Origin: JAGQOZ01 sp041399205
GTDB lineage: Bacteria > Planctomycetota > Planctomycetia > Pirellulales > Pirellulaceae
Reading direction: 5' to 3'
Length of the DNA stretch: 64,000 nucleotides
NCBI GenBank assembly: GCA_041399205.1
Contig: JAWKTK010000011.1
Location: 186,001-250,000, forward strand
In this document: positions 1 to 8,431 of the stretch, one piece after another
Numbering within the stretch: the stretch's first letter is position 1
Layout of the letters: each line of letters starts with the position of its first letter
Program-made: the position numbers and the translations under genes
The notes under the pieces: model-generated
The model's input: the letters and a program-made list of their open reading frames with translations, nothing else
The model's database searches: none
What the model was told of the DNA's origin: nothing

Positions 1-2
1 TA

Positions 3-779
3 CCTGCTTACGCCCCTGTAGGCCCGAATTCGCCTAGCTGGAACGGTTACGTAAGCAATGCTTTACTGGGTATTCGATCGGGCGGTGTCCCGACGGGAGC
101 AGGCCCAGATCGAGATGCGGATCCCACGTTCTACCAACCACTGGCTTTGAACGCGTTGGTTGATCCCAGCGAAATGATTTACACGCCATTTAACTCTTGG
201 CGAGCCACAGCGACTCCGAATGCTTCGTTTACTGGCAATTCGGCAGTTTCCAGCGAATTTGGCAATCGCATTCACTTTGGTTTACATGTTGTTTCCGAAC
301 CCGGTTCGGAATTCGCCCTGAACGATCTGACTTGGGCGTTGGACAGCAATGATTCAGACGATTACTTTGATCAAGGCGGTTCGTTTGCCGGTGCTACCTA
401 CTCGTCCACGCGACTAGGTATCAACTACGGAACAGACGGAATCGCTGACACGGCAGACGATATCATCTACGACAGTGGTGAAGCGGGCACAAGTTTGATT
501 AACGAACTGGTGTACGTTGGTGTGGGCGACGGATTCTATTCGTTCAACTCTGCAGCCGCTTCGGATCAAGATGACATCAACCAGACGCTGGCTCAGATCT
601 TTGGAGCAGACTGCGACGGTTGCAATGTAGACTTCGACGCGACCTATACCCTTCCCAATCCAATGGGAGGAACAGCATCCGGAACGGGTGGCATCGACAT
701 CTTTGTACCGGAACCTGCTTCGGCAGTGATGGTGCTGTGCGGATTGATCGGCCTCGGCTTGGCTCGCCGCCGCAACTAG
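3..779 (+). CDS. PEP-CTERM sorted extracellular protein, 5' end outside the window
   Basis: The reading frame is already open at the left edge, so the start lies upstream; an internal TTG at 147 is only an apparent start. The visible part is an acidic, Asn/Gly/Ser-rich protein without recognisable catalytic motifs. Its last 24 residues form a PEP-CTERM sorting signal: Val-Pro-Glu-Pro, a hydrophobic stretch, then an Arg-Arg-Arg-Asn end. Such proteins are exported, cut and anchored by an exosortase-type system. The true function is unknown. A hairpin follows the stop codon at 797-827. Confidence 0.85.
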   Translation, partial: PAYAPVGPNSPSWNGYVSNALLGIRSGGVPTGAGPDRDADPTFYQPLALNALVDPSEMIYTPFNSWRATATPNASFTGNSAVSSEFGNRIHFGLHVVSEPGSEFALNDLTWALDSNDSDDYFDQGGSFAGATYSSTRLGINYGTDGIADTADDIIYDSGEAGTSLINELVYVGVGDGFYSFNSAAASDQDDINQTLAQIFGADCDGCNVDFDATYTLPNPMGGTASGTGGIDIFVPEPASAVMVLCGLIGLGLARRRN

Positions 780-796
780 TAAAAACCAGAAAAATG

Positions 797-835
797 GGTA
801 AGACAGACTTGATTGTCTGTCTTATCCTGTTTAAA
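797..835 (+). terminator. Hairpin after the PEP-CTERM gene
   Basis: The arms GTAAGACAGAC (798-808) and GTCTGTCTTATCC (815-827) pair around a 6-base loop and are followed by a T/A-rich tract. The stem is 18 bases past the stop codon. The U-tract is weak, so it may mainly protect the 3' end. Confidence 0.5.
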
Positions 836-912
836 TTAATCAGAAGTTCGAGTGGTTAGTCAGGGAGTGATGGTAGACAGCTCGTAGCATTTAACTTTGG
901 AGTTTTGCATCG

Positions 913-1167
913 ATGAAGATTAAGGTTCGAAGCTATTTAAACTTCGCGGTAATTGGAGCGGCTGTCCTTTTCGCTGCGATCCCTCTCTCGAATCTGTTAG
1001 TAGCAGGTCCTTCCGAAGTGGAGGTCGACTCGCAGGTTGCAGTGATCGAAGAAACGGAAGCGGTTTCGGAAGACGCCGTGTCGGCTTTGATGGCTGGAAA
1101 CGCAGTAGGAGCATCGCGAGATTGCTCGTTCGGTTTGCGAATTCCCGCGAGTGCTTTTGTTCCCTAA
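913..1167 (+). CDS. Small exported or membrane-anchored protein, unknown function
   Basis: This is an 84-residue protein starting at an ATG with a GGAG motif about 11 bases upstream. Residues 1-10 are basic and 11-31 hydrophobic, which fits a signal peptide or anchor. An acidic middle follows (about 34-55, rich in Glu and Val) and then a short tail with one Cys. No family is recognised. It lies alone between two hairpins, so it is probably its own transcript. The signal-like N-terminus, start site and downstream hairpin support it as a real gene. Confidence 0.6.
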   Translation: MKIKVRSYLNFAVIGAAVLFAAIPLSNLLVAGPSEVEVDSQVAVIEETEAVSEDAVSALMAGNAVGASRDCSFGLRIPASAFVP

Positions 1168-1199
1168 TCGGAACGAAGTTCGTTAAGTAGAATCAAAAC

Positions 1200-1233
1200 G
1201 CACCGGTCCCCAACGGGTCACGGTGCTTTTTCT
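1200..1233. terminator. Probably bidirectional terminator between convergent genes
   Basis: GCACCG (1200-1205) pairs with CGGTGC (1221-1226), followed on the plus strand by CTTTTTC. On the minus strand the same stem is followed by GTTTTGATT. It lies between the small protein gene and the 3' end of the ComM-like gene and could serve both. Confidence 0.6.
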
Positions 1234-2770
1234 ATTTCCACATGTCTCGATCCAAGATGCGATAGTTTATCGCCTCGGACAAATGATGGATCAAGATTTC
1301 GGCCGCATCTTCAATGTCTGCGATAGTACGTGCGACGCGAAGTATCTTGTCGTGTGCTCGAGCGGAAAGTCCCATTTCGTTGACGGTATTGTGCAACAAC
1401 GTTTCGGACGGCCCGTCTAGCTTGCAGAATTTTCGAATCTGGCGACTATTCATCTGGCCATTACAGCGAACTCGACTGTCTTCAAAACGAGCTACTTGAT
1501 GGCGCCGAGCCGACGTCACCATTTCGTTCATTTCCGCTGTCGAAGTCCCGGGAACGGAACTGGAAAGTTCTTTGAAATCAACGGCTGGCACTTCTAAGTG
1601 GACGTCGATTCGGTCGAGCAATGGTCCGCTGATTTTAGCCATATAGCGTTCAATCTGCGGAATGCTGCAATTGCAATCGCGTCTGGGGTCGCTGCGGTAT
1701 CCACAGGGACATGGATTCATGGCCGCCACCAGAATGAAGTCGGCCGGAAACGTCGTAGAACGAAGGGCTCGCGAAATGGTGACTTGGCCTTCTTCTAACG
1801 GTTGGCGAAGTACTTCTAACGTTCTGCGGTTGAATTCGGGCAATTCGTCCAGAAACAGCACGCCATTGTGCGAAAGACTGATTTCACCGGGCGACGGCGG
1901 ACTGCCTCCGCCCACCAGTCCCGCTTCGCTAATGGTGTGATGGGGCGAACGAAACGGTCGTTTCGCCATCAGCGGCTGACCTTGTTCCAGTTTTCCCATG
2001 GCCGAATAAATCCGAGTTGTTTCGATCGATTCGCCGGCGCTCAGCATTGGTAGAATTCCTGGAATCCGAGACGCCAACATCGTTTTACCCGTCCCTGGAG
2101 GTCCTACCATCAGTAGATTATGAGCACCGGCGGCGGCGATGGTCAGCGCGCGTTTGGCCATTTCTTGTCCGCGGACGTCCGAGTAGTCGTCTTCGTAGTT
2201 CGAAAATTCGGCGAACAGCAGATCCAGCCGAGAAGGCGTGGGAGCGATATCCAGTTCGCCCGAAAAGAAACCCACCGCTTGGCAGAGACTGGAAACGGGG
2301 ATGACGTCAATGTCTTCCACCACGGCTGCTTCCGCCGCATTGGCATCCGGTACCACAATGCCTCGGATTCCCGGTTCTTTGGCCGCCGCAATGGCCATCG
2401 ACAGAACTCCTTTGGCGGGCCGAGCCAACCCTTCCAGCGAGAGTTCTCCGACAACGGCGTATTGGTCAAAAAAGTCCGAATCGATCTGACCGCTGCCGGC
2501 GAGCACACCCAACGTGATTGGCAAATCAAACGTGGCGGCTTGCTTGGGGAGTTCAGCCGGTGCCAGATTAATGACGATTCGATCTTGCGGGCGAACGAAT
2601 CCCGAATTGATCATCGCTCGTTCAACTCGGTGTGTACTTTCCTTAACAGCCTGTTCGGGAAGACCTACCAAAACCGTTTTGGGCACGGCACGCGGAGAAA
2701 CATCAACTTCCACTTCAACCGGCAGCGCGTCTATTCCCAATAGGGAAAAGGTTTTGAGTTTAGCAAGCAT
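1232..2770 (-). CDS. comM: ComM/YifB-type AAA+ ATPase (Mg-chelatase-like)
   Basis: The 512-residue length is normal for the YifB/ComM family. The order is an N-terminal Lon-protease-like fold (about 20-165), an AAA+ core with Walker A GPPGTGKT (about 224-231) and Walker B GVLFLDE, a Cys-rich segment (MNPCPCGY, then DCNC), and the C-terminal Mg-chelatase domain (about 410-505). In E. coli and Vibrio relatives ComM is a hexameric branch-migration helicase that helps integrate single-stranded DNA during transformation. It stands alone, convergent with the small gene to its left. No competence genes are visible nearby, so the role here is inferred from family only. Confidence 0.93.
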   Translation of the reverse strand: MLAKLKTFSLLGIDALPVEVEVDVSPRAVPKTVLVGLPEQAVKESTHRVERAMINSGFVRPQDRIVINLAPAELPKQAATFDLPITLGVLAGSGQIDSDFFDQYAVVGELSLEGLARPAKGVLSMAIAAAKEPGIRGIVVPDANAAEAAVVEDIDVIPVSSLCQAVGFFSGELDIAPTPSRLDLLFAEFSNYEDDYSDVRGQEMAKRALTIAAAGAHNLLMVGPPGTGKTMLASRIPGILPMLSAGESIETTRIYSAMGKLEQGQPLMAKRPFRSPHHTISEAGLVGGGSPPSPGEISLSHNGVLFLDELPEFNRRTLEVLRQPLEEGQVTISRALRSTTFPADFILVAAMNPCPCGYRSDPRRDCNCSIPQIERYMAKISGPLLDRIDVHLEVPAVDFKELSSSVPGTSTAEMNEMVTSARRHQVARFEDSRVRCNGQMNSRQIRKFCKLDGPSETLLHNTVNEMGLSARAHDKILRVARTIADIEDAAEILIHHLSEAINYRILDRDMWK

Positions 2771-3002
2771 TTCGACTATCGGTGCTTTCGTAAAACTTCA
2801 ACGAATCAAAGGTGTTGAACGAATGTGCCAAGAGCGACTCGCTAAGAATCCTACGAAGCGAGTCTGCTTTAATAGACAAAAGATTGATACGAGTAACAAT
2901 TACAGTGGGACAAGAAACAAGCAATTATTGTCGAGACTGCCTATAATTGAGCGTTAGATGTTGTACACAAGGCAGAATGGGCTTCCAAAGGACGTGAACG
3001 TG

Positions 3003-5198
3003 ATGCAGTGGGTCTCTTTCCGGCTGGCAACGATTATGCTGTTTTGCGTGGTCGTCGCGCCCAGATGGACATATGGTGAAGTGCCCGGCGTGGATGCTCG
3101 CGCCTGTGAAATCCTAGAGCACTTAGCTGATCACTTGGCCAACCTTCCTTCTTTGCAGGTCATGGCAAAGACACGGATCGTTCGTGGTCAGGACGATGTT
3201 CGAGCGGTAACCGAATTTCGCCAATTGTTGGTTTTTCAGCGAAACACAGGCATTGCCATTCGCACTCTTCCCAGCAGTGCTCCCACACCCGAAGTTTACT
3301 ATCGCGACAGCAAAGGGACGATGATCATCCCCGGCGTTGGCGTTGTGTCGTCGACGGCTCGCGATATGGCCGGTTTCTTTCGAAGCAGTCGATTTGGATA
3401 TGAACGGAGCGAAGAAGGAAATCCGCTCACTGATCAAAGTCTGGCGATTGCCATGGTGCGCGAACTTCTGATTCCGCAGTCCAATGAACGTTGGGACGAT
3501 GACATTTTGGATTTTCAACGTATTGGCAGCGAAGTCATCGACGGTCAAACGGTCCACCAAATTCGCATTCGGCAAAAAACAAAAGACGACGATTCAATTG
3601 AAACCGATTTTTGGATCACCGAAGGCCAACAACCTCGGCTCATTCGCTTTCGTCCCAATGCGGATCAATTGTCGAACGAGGAAATGCGAATTGAAATAGA
3701 TTGTTACCTAGAAGATTGGAACGCTTCGCCCACCATCACGGAGAACACATTTCGTCCGAATACGGAAGGCTTGGCAACCTACCGCAGTGTACGGCAGGCA
3801 TTTCGCAATATCGTCGGTGCCGGCAACGAAGAAAAAACTCGGCGAGAACTCGTCGGCAAGACCGCGCCTCACTTCAAAGTCCGGTTGCAAAACGGCGGTG
3901 AATTTGATCTTGGCAATCACGTGGGCAAGCAACTAATTGTGTTAGATTTTTGGGCAACGTGGTGCGACCCTGCCATTCGCGGGTTTTGGGAATGGGACGA
4001 AATAATCAGTGGCGACCAAGAGCGAAGAATTGTCTATTTGGCGGTCAATCAAGGTCAGGACCTGGAACAAATTGATGACTTCCTTTCCGAAGCAGACGGC
4101 TTGCCTGAATTTCAAGTTGCCGTTGATCCCGAGCGAAAAGTAGGCGAACTCTTTTCGGTGGAAGGTTTGCCCGAAACCATCATCATCGGACTGGACGGGC
4201 GAATCAAAGACGTCCAATTCGGACTCAACGCTGGAAATCGAGCGTCGATTCGGTCCACCGTTTACGCCTTGGCAGGTGTCAGCGAATTTGGCCCCGTGGA
4301 AACGATTGATGAATTGAAGCAGCGACAAGATCGCATTCGTGAAGTTGTAGAACGCGTGGAAGCGAGCGTTGTGGGACTGCAAGCGGGGCGAGGAGCAGGC
4401 AGCGGCGTTGTGGTTTCCAAAGACGGACTGATCCTGACGGCCGCGCACGTGACCTCCCGGATTGGACAAGAGTTTGCCGTCATGTTTCCCAATGGAAGGC
4501 AAGTCCGAGGTGTTTCGCTTGGCCTGAATCGAACTCGCGATGCCGCCATGATTCGCATTGAAGATCCCGGCGAATATCCCTTTGTCGAAGTTGCTGAACC
4601 ATCTCCGAAACTAGGCCAATGGGTGATTTCCATGGGACATCCCGACGGCTTTAGTTTGGATCGATCCGCTCCGGTGCGAGTCGGAAGAATCGTCAAACTG
4701 CCAGACGCGCAAGGGCGCGGGCAAGGCTTCCTGGCCACCGATTGCACGATCACCATGGGTGATTCGGGCGGACCATTGTTTGACTTGGACGGGCGTGTGG
4801 TTGGAATTCATTCGTTCATTAGCGGCCGCTTGATTGAGAATATGCATGTACCCGTGGCGGTCTACCAAGACGACTGGCAACGCTATCTGGATGCGGATGA
4901 TTGGGGCAACGGCATTGGAGGTCAAGCGGATCGAGATCGTCCCGTGGTAGGCATTAAACTGGCAAATGTCAACGACCAAGTTGTCGTCGAGTTAGTGGCG
5001 GACGGTTATCCGGCTCAGAAGGCCGGCCTGGAAGTCGGAGACATTGTGAAAAGCGTCGGAGATCGCCAGCAGATTCAATCGATTGGTGATTACCGAGTCG
5101 AACTGGCAAAGTACAACGTGGGCGACGAAATCAAAGTCGTCATTCAACGAGGCGAAGAAGTTTTGGACAAAACCATTGTGCTGGCCGAACGCGATTGA
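3003..5198 (+). CDS. Exported thioredoxin-like/trypsin-like protease/PDZ fusion
   Basis: The chosen ATG has AAAGGA ten bases upstream and begins directly with a signal peptide (about 1-28); an in-frame ATG at 2958 would bury it. The order in 731 residues is: a DUF2092-like lipoprotein-carrier region (about 40-250), a thioredoxin/TlpA-like fold (about 285-420), an HtrA-like serine protease (about 455-625) and a PDZ domain (about 640-731). The protease triad is intact: His482 (TAAHV), Asp513 (RDAAM) and Ser588 (GDSGGP). The thioredoxin motif is WCDPA near residue 318, so the second redox Cys is missing and dithiol exchange is unlikely. It probably acts in the periplasm in protein quality control. 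The next gene, 64 bases downstream, is a relative with a dead active site, probably co-transcribed. Confidence 0.88.
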   Translation: MQWVSFRLATIMLFCVVVAPRWTYGEVPGVDARACEILEHLADHLANLPSLQVMAKTRIVRGQDDVRAVTEFRQLLVFQRNTGIAIRTLPSSAPTPEVYYRDSKGTMIIPGVGVVSSTARDMAGFFRSSRFGYERSEEGNPLTDQSLAIAMVRELLIPQSNERWDDDILDFQRIGSEVIDGQTVHQIRIRQKTKDDDSIETDFWITEGQQPRLIRFRPNADQLSNEEMRIEIDCYLEDWNASPTITENTFRPNTEGLATYRSVRQAFRNIVGAGNEEKTRRELVGKTAPHFKVRLQNGGEFDLGNHVGKQLIVLDFWATWCDPAIRGFWEWDEIISGDQERRIVYLAVNQGQDLEQIDDFLSEADGLPEFQVAVDPERKVGELFSVEGLPETIIIGLDGRIKDVQFGLNAGNRASIRSTVYALAGVSEFGPVETIDELKQRQDRIREVVERVEASVVGLQAGRGAGSGVVVSKDGLILTAAHVTSRIGQEFAVMFPNGRQVRGVSLGLNRTRDAAMIRIEDPGEYPFVEVAEPSPKLGQWVISMGHPDGFSLDRSAPVRVGRIVKLPDAQGRGQGFLATDCTITMGDSGGPLFDLDGRVVGIHSFISGRLIENMHVPVAVYQDDWQRYLDADDWGNGIGGQADRDRPVVGIKLANVNDQVVVELVADGYPAQKAGLEVGDIVKSVGDRQQIQSIGDYRVELAKYNVGDEIKVVIQRGEEVLDKTIVLAERD

Positions 5199-5262
5199 CT
5201 TCGAGGTCGGGCAACCACAATCGGATGGAATTGGATTACGAAAGACGCGAAAGGAACATGTG

Positions 5263-6492
5263 ATGAACCGTGCACGTTCCACAAGATGGATTCTTTGGAT
5301 TTTGGCAGTCGTGTGGTCTTCAGCCGGATTGCCTTCGACCGCGTATGGCGAAGAAGCAAAATCGCTCGCCCACAAACTAGGCCCGCTGTGGCAGCGGATA
5401 GGCAATGACGTCCAAGTTCAAGTTCGCGAACATTTTGTCAAACACAACGCTTCGATGCTGAGCGCCTACCGCCCCGTAATTGAACAAGCCAGGCAAAGTA
5501 CGGTTCGCATCGTTCAAGATGACAGCCAATTGGCGTTGGGGGTGATCATCAGTCGCGACGGCTATATCTTGACCAAGGCCAGTGAACTTGCCGGACAAGA
5601 GGTCACGGTCGAATTGCCGGACGGTGAACGAGTCCCAGGAAAGATTTGTGACAAGTCTGAGTCGTGGGATTTGGCGCTGGTGCGGATTGAAGCCCAGCAT
5701 ACCGATCTGACGCCAGCGGTTTGGAGCAATAGTGATTCTATATCCACAGGCAGTTTAGTTGCTTCCACAGGTACATCTCCGTTGCCGATTTCTATCGGTA
5801 CGCTCAGCGTTGCAACTCGCCCGTTAACCAAAGCGTTTCTGGGTATCATCATGGACCCAGAACCCAACGGCGGAGTTCGTATTCGACAGGTTCAAGAAGG
5901 CAGCGCGGCGTCCAAAGCGGGCATTCAAGTAGATGACGTCGTAGTGGCGATTGATCAAGATGACGTCACCGAGATCATTGACTTGGCCAGCAAGATCGGC
6001 GGTCGCCGACCGGGCGAATCGGTTACTGTGAAATTGAAACGAGGCGCTGACGTCATCGAAATTACGGTTGTCCTAGGCGAACGGAACATCAGTTCGCAAA
6101 CAGACGAAGCCACCGGCGTGCTAGGAATTTCGTTAAGCAAGAATCGGTCCGGCTATCCGTCCGTCATGCAAACGGACATGTTTCTTCGACCAGAAGATTG
6201 CGGCGGACCGGTAGTCGATTTGGACGGCAAGATTGTCGGGTTGAATATCGCGCGAGTCGATCGCATCGCAACGTACGCCATTCCCGGCAACGAATTGCAA
6301 ACGATGCTGGACGTGGACGAAAACAATCGAATCACGTTCGCTCGCCCCATGGACGTACTTCAAGATGAATACGAAAAAGCTCAGATGGACCTACGCGAAA
6401 AAATGAAGGCTATGGAAGCCAGTATGGATCAACTCAAGAGCCACGAACGGGCCTTAGAACGAGCCAGAGCGAGAGAATCGAATCGGCCTTAA
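5263..6492 (+). CDS. Secreted trypsin-like pseudoprotease with nested PDZ domain
   Basis: The start is ATG 5263 with AAAGGA seven bases upstream; the longer frame overlaps the previous gene. It has 409 residues with a signal peptide at about 1-30. The N-terminal HtrA-like part (about 75-180) has the catalytic His region changed from TAAHV to TKASE (Ser107) but keeps Asp136 (WDLALV). A PDZ domain follows at about 190-275. Only then comes the protease strand with the usual GDSGGP, here EDCGGP with Cys313. So the PDZ interrupts the protease fold, and two of three catalytic residues are changed. The tail is a charged, probably coiled region rich in Lys, Glu and Met. It likely lacks activity and may bind peptides or regulate the protease encoded just upstream. 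A Cys nucleophile occurs in viral 3C-like enzymes, but the His is gone here. Confidence 0.85.
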   Translation: MNRARSTRWILWILAVVWSSAGLPSTAYGEEAKSLAHKLGPLWQRIGNDVQVQVREHFVKHNASMLSAYRPVIEQARQSTVRIVQDDSQLALGVIISRDGYILTKASELAGQEVTVELPDGERVPGKICDKSESWDLALVRIEAQHTDLTPAVWSNSDSISTGSLVASTGTSPLPISIGTLSVATRPLTKAFLGIIMDPEPNGGVRIRQVQEGSAASKAGIQVDDVVVAIDQDDVTEIIDLASKIGGRRPGESVTVKLKRGADVIEITVVLGERNISSQTDEATGVLGISLSKNRSGYPSVMQTDMFLRPEDCGGPVVDLDGKIVGLNIARVDRIATYAIPGNELQTMLDVDENNRITFARPMDVLQDEYEKAQMDLREKMKAMEASMDQLKSHERALERARARESNRP

Positions 6493-6516
6493 CGGTCTGG
6501 CTGGTTGCTGAAATAT

Positions 6517-6727
6517 CCTAGCCCGAAACGTATGTGAGGGAAAAACGAGCTGATTTTTTTGGCGGTTTTTGAAGTTGCGCATTCGCGTTTTCCGGCGGAA
6601 TCTCCTAGCCCGAAGCGTGAGTTTTGAAGTTGCGTTTTTCCTAGCCCGAAGCGTCAGCGAGGGACCAGAGAAACACTCAATTTCCCCTCACTTACGTTTC
6701 GGGCTAGGAAAAACCGCAACTTCAAAG
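6517..6727. repeat. Cluster of dispersed CCTAGCCCGAARCGT repeats, inverted arrangement
   Basis: Four copies of a 25-base element with core TAGCCCGAARCGT: direct at 6517-6541, 6604-6621 (short) and 6640-6663, and inverted at 6684-6709. A second motif, TTTTGAAGTTGCG, occurs at about 6567, 6622 and inverted at 6713-6726, so the block can fold back on itself. Further copies of the first element lie at 43285-43310 and 58018-58045. The pattern resembles REP elements mobilised by HUH transposases, remains of which are at 61-64 kb. Confidence 0.8.
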
Positions 6728-6770
6728 AACGTCAGCCGCGTTTGTATCCGCAAGAGCCCCGTAGATCCGT

Positions 6771-7890
6771 ATGATGCCAACTGATTCGCCAATCTTGGTT
6801 GCCGGCGCGTCGGTTCGAGCGGCCGTGTGTTCCGCAAAAATGGCCGGCTGGAGCGTTTGCGGAGCCGACTTGTTTTGCGATCGTGACCTGCAATCTCAAT
6901 GCGAATGTTTTCGGCTAAATCCATACCCAGGTGCATTGTCCACATTGGTGGACTCTGGCCGATTTAGCGGCCTGATGATTACCGGCGCCTTGGAAAACGA
7001 ACCTGATTTATTGGAGAATTGTCAGCAGCAGCTGCCGTTGCTGGGCGTCGATCTTTCGTTTCTTCGCGTCGTACGAGATCCCTTTCAGTTGGCTCGAATC
7101 TGGCAAGCCAATGGTATACCGTCGCCCGAAGTTCGCATGGTTCGTCCCACCAATGGACAATGGCTTCAAAAGCCGTTGCGGCTCCGGAGGCGGGCAGAGA
7201 ATCTTGCGTTCCAACCCAAACGATAAAACAACGTTATCGGACGCCTATTTCCAGCAGTGGGTGGATGGCACTTCTTGTTCCGGTGTATTTGCCGTTCAAC
7301 CGAGGCAGGCCTGTTTCTTGGGCGCAACGGAACAGCTCGTGGGAACGAAATGGGGCGGCCCCGAACCATTTTCCTACTGCGGTTCCGTAGGTCCGATTCA
7401 ACAAACCGAGTCGAATGTTCAGCAATGGCAACAGATTGGTCACACGTTGGCGTCGCACGTAACGCATGTCGGCCGCGTGGGAATCATCGGCGTGGATGCG
7501 ATATGGCAAAACGGCAAAATCTGGCCGGTGGAGGTGAATCCTCGCTATGTGGCATCTGTTGAAGTCTTGGAACGATCATGGGGCGAATCGATTTTCCAAC
7601 GCGGTCTTTGCCTTGCCAATAAAGCTGACGCGTCCACAAGGGACGCTCAACGCATCTTTGGCAAGCTGATTGTCTACGCGAATCGTGACGGGATCCTTGG
7701 CGAGGATTTTTTTCGCTCAGTTCAAGACTCAAATCGAGGCAAATCGGTTGTCTTCGCCGATATTCCCAACGACGCCGCTGTTATTCGTCATGCGCCGATT
7801 TTAACCGTGCTTGCCGAAGGGATTTCGCGGGCCGAAGTATTGGCGGGCTTGCGAATTCGACAGCAATTTGTCTATTCGTCCATCCGCTGA
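6771..7890 (+). pseudogene. ATP-grasp domain protein, reading frame broken near 7180
   Basis: Two overlapping frames make one protein. Part one starts at ATG 6771 (or 6774) and reads an N-terminal domain up to WLQKPL near 7177. Part two, one base further on, continues GSGGGQRI, the glycine-rich ATP-binding loop, and runs to the stop at 7890. One extra base at about 7175-7185 explains the break. The C-terminal part has the metal-binding motif PVEVNPRY (about 7528-7552), typical of ATP-grasp ligases that join a carboxylate to an amine or thiol. Similar proteins occur in planctomycete C1-carrier gene sets, but nothing here confirms the substrate. As read, no full protein can be made; a sequencing indel is equally likely. 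Confidence 0.82.
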
Positions 7891-7919
7891 GGCGGAATCA
7901 CACGGCATATCGAATCGAA

Positions 7920-8204
7920 TCAGATCAACATCACCACGCCATCGATCTGCCGCAGCCGAGCGTAGATGTCCAGGACCACTTCGGCCGATTCGACCACTTG
8001 CGTAATCGTCACGGAAATGTGTCGTCCTCCTGGGGTTTCGCGAATCGCTGGTTCCACGTTTGGTATTGCCAAGACCTGTTGGAAAACGTTATTGATTTCG
8101 TTCAACAGCTGGTCAGAATTCTTGCCAATGACCTTGAACATGAATTCACAGGGAAAGTCGTGGGTCGACTCCAAAATGGCGATAGAATTCTGCTTGTCTG
8201 TCAT
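7920..8204 (-). CDS. DUF493 (YbeD-like) family protein
   Basis: This is a 94-residue protein of normal length for the DUF493/YbeD family, small ACT-like alpha/beta proteins. The typical PCEFMFKVIG strand near residues 18-27 and the GGRHISVTITQVVES strand near 60-75 are present. The biochemical role of the family is not settled; the fold suggests ligand-driven regulation. It is convergent with the ATP-grasp gene, with 29 bases between the stops, so the two are not co-transcribed. Confidence 0.8.
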   Translation of the reverse strand: MTDKQNSIAILESTHDFPCEFMFKVIGKNSDQLLNEINNVFQQVLAIPNVEPAIRETPGGRHISVTITQVVESAEVVLDIYARLRQIDGVVMLI

Positions 8205-8431
8205 GGCATCCTAACAACTCTGGTCAGCGTTTCCCCATTGTGGAGCAACTCGTCCAGATCGCTAAAAAACTTGCAAGTACCGATTTTGCCGATTAGAACA
8301 TGGGTAAGCAGCGTGCTGCAATTCTCGTTCAATTTACTCGCGGTCCCGGCGGAGCACTAGAGACTTCGAGTCCTCTGGAACGGCCGATTCGTAAACTTTT
8401 TTGACTTAGATAAGGGTGTAGGGAATTCAGA

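Noticed and set aside
2958..3002. Upstream start of the protease fusion at ATG 2958
   Set aside because: It would place 15 polar residues before the signal peptide and lacks a ribosome site, whereas ATG 3003 has AAAGGA at the right distance.
7175..7185. Programmed frameshift in the ATP-grasp gene
   Set aside because: No slippery run, no downstream pseudoknot was apparent, and similar breaks occur in unrelated genes of the window. An indel is simpler.
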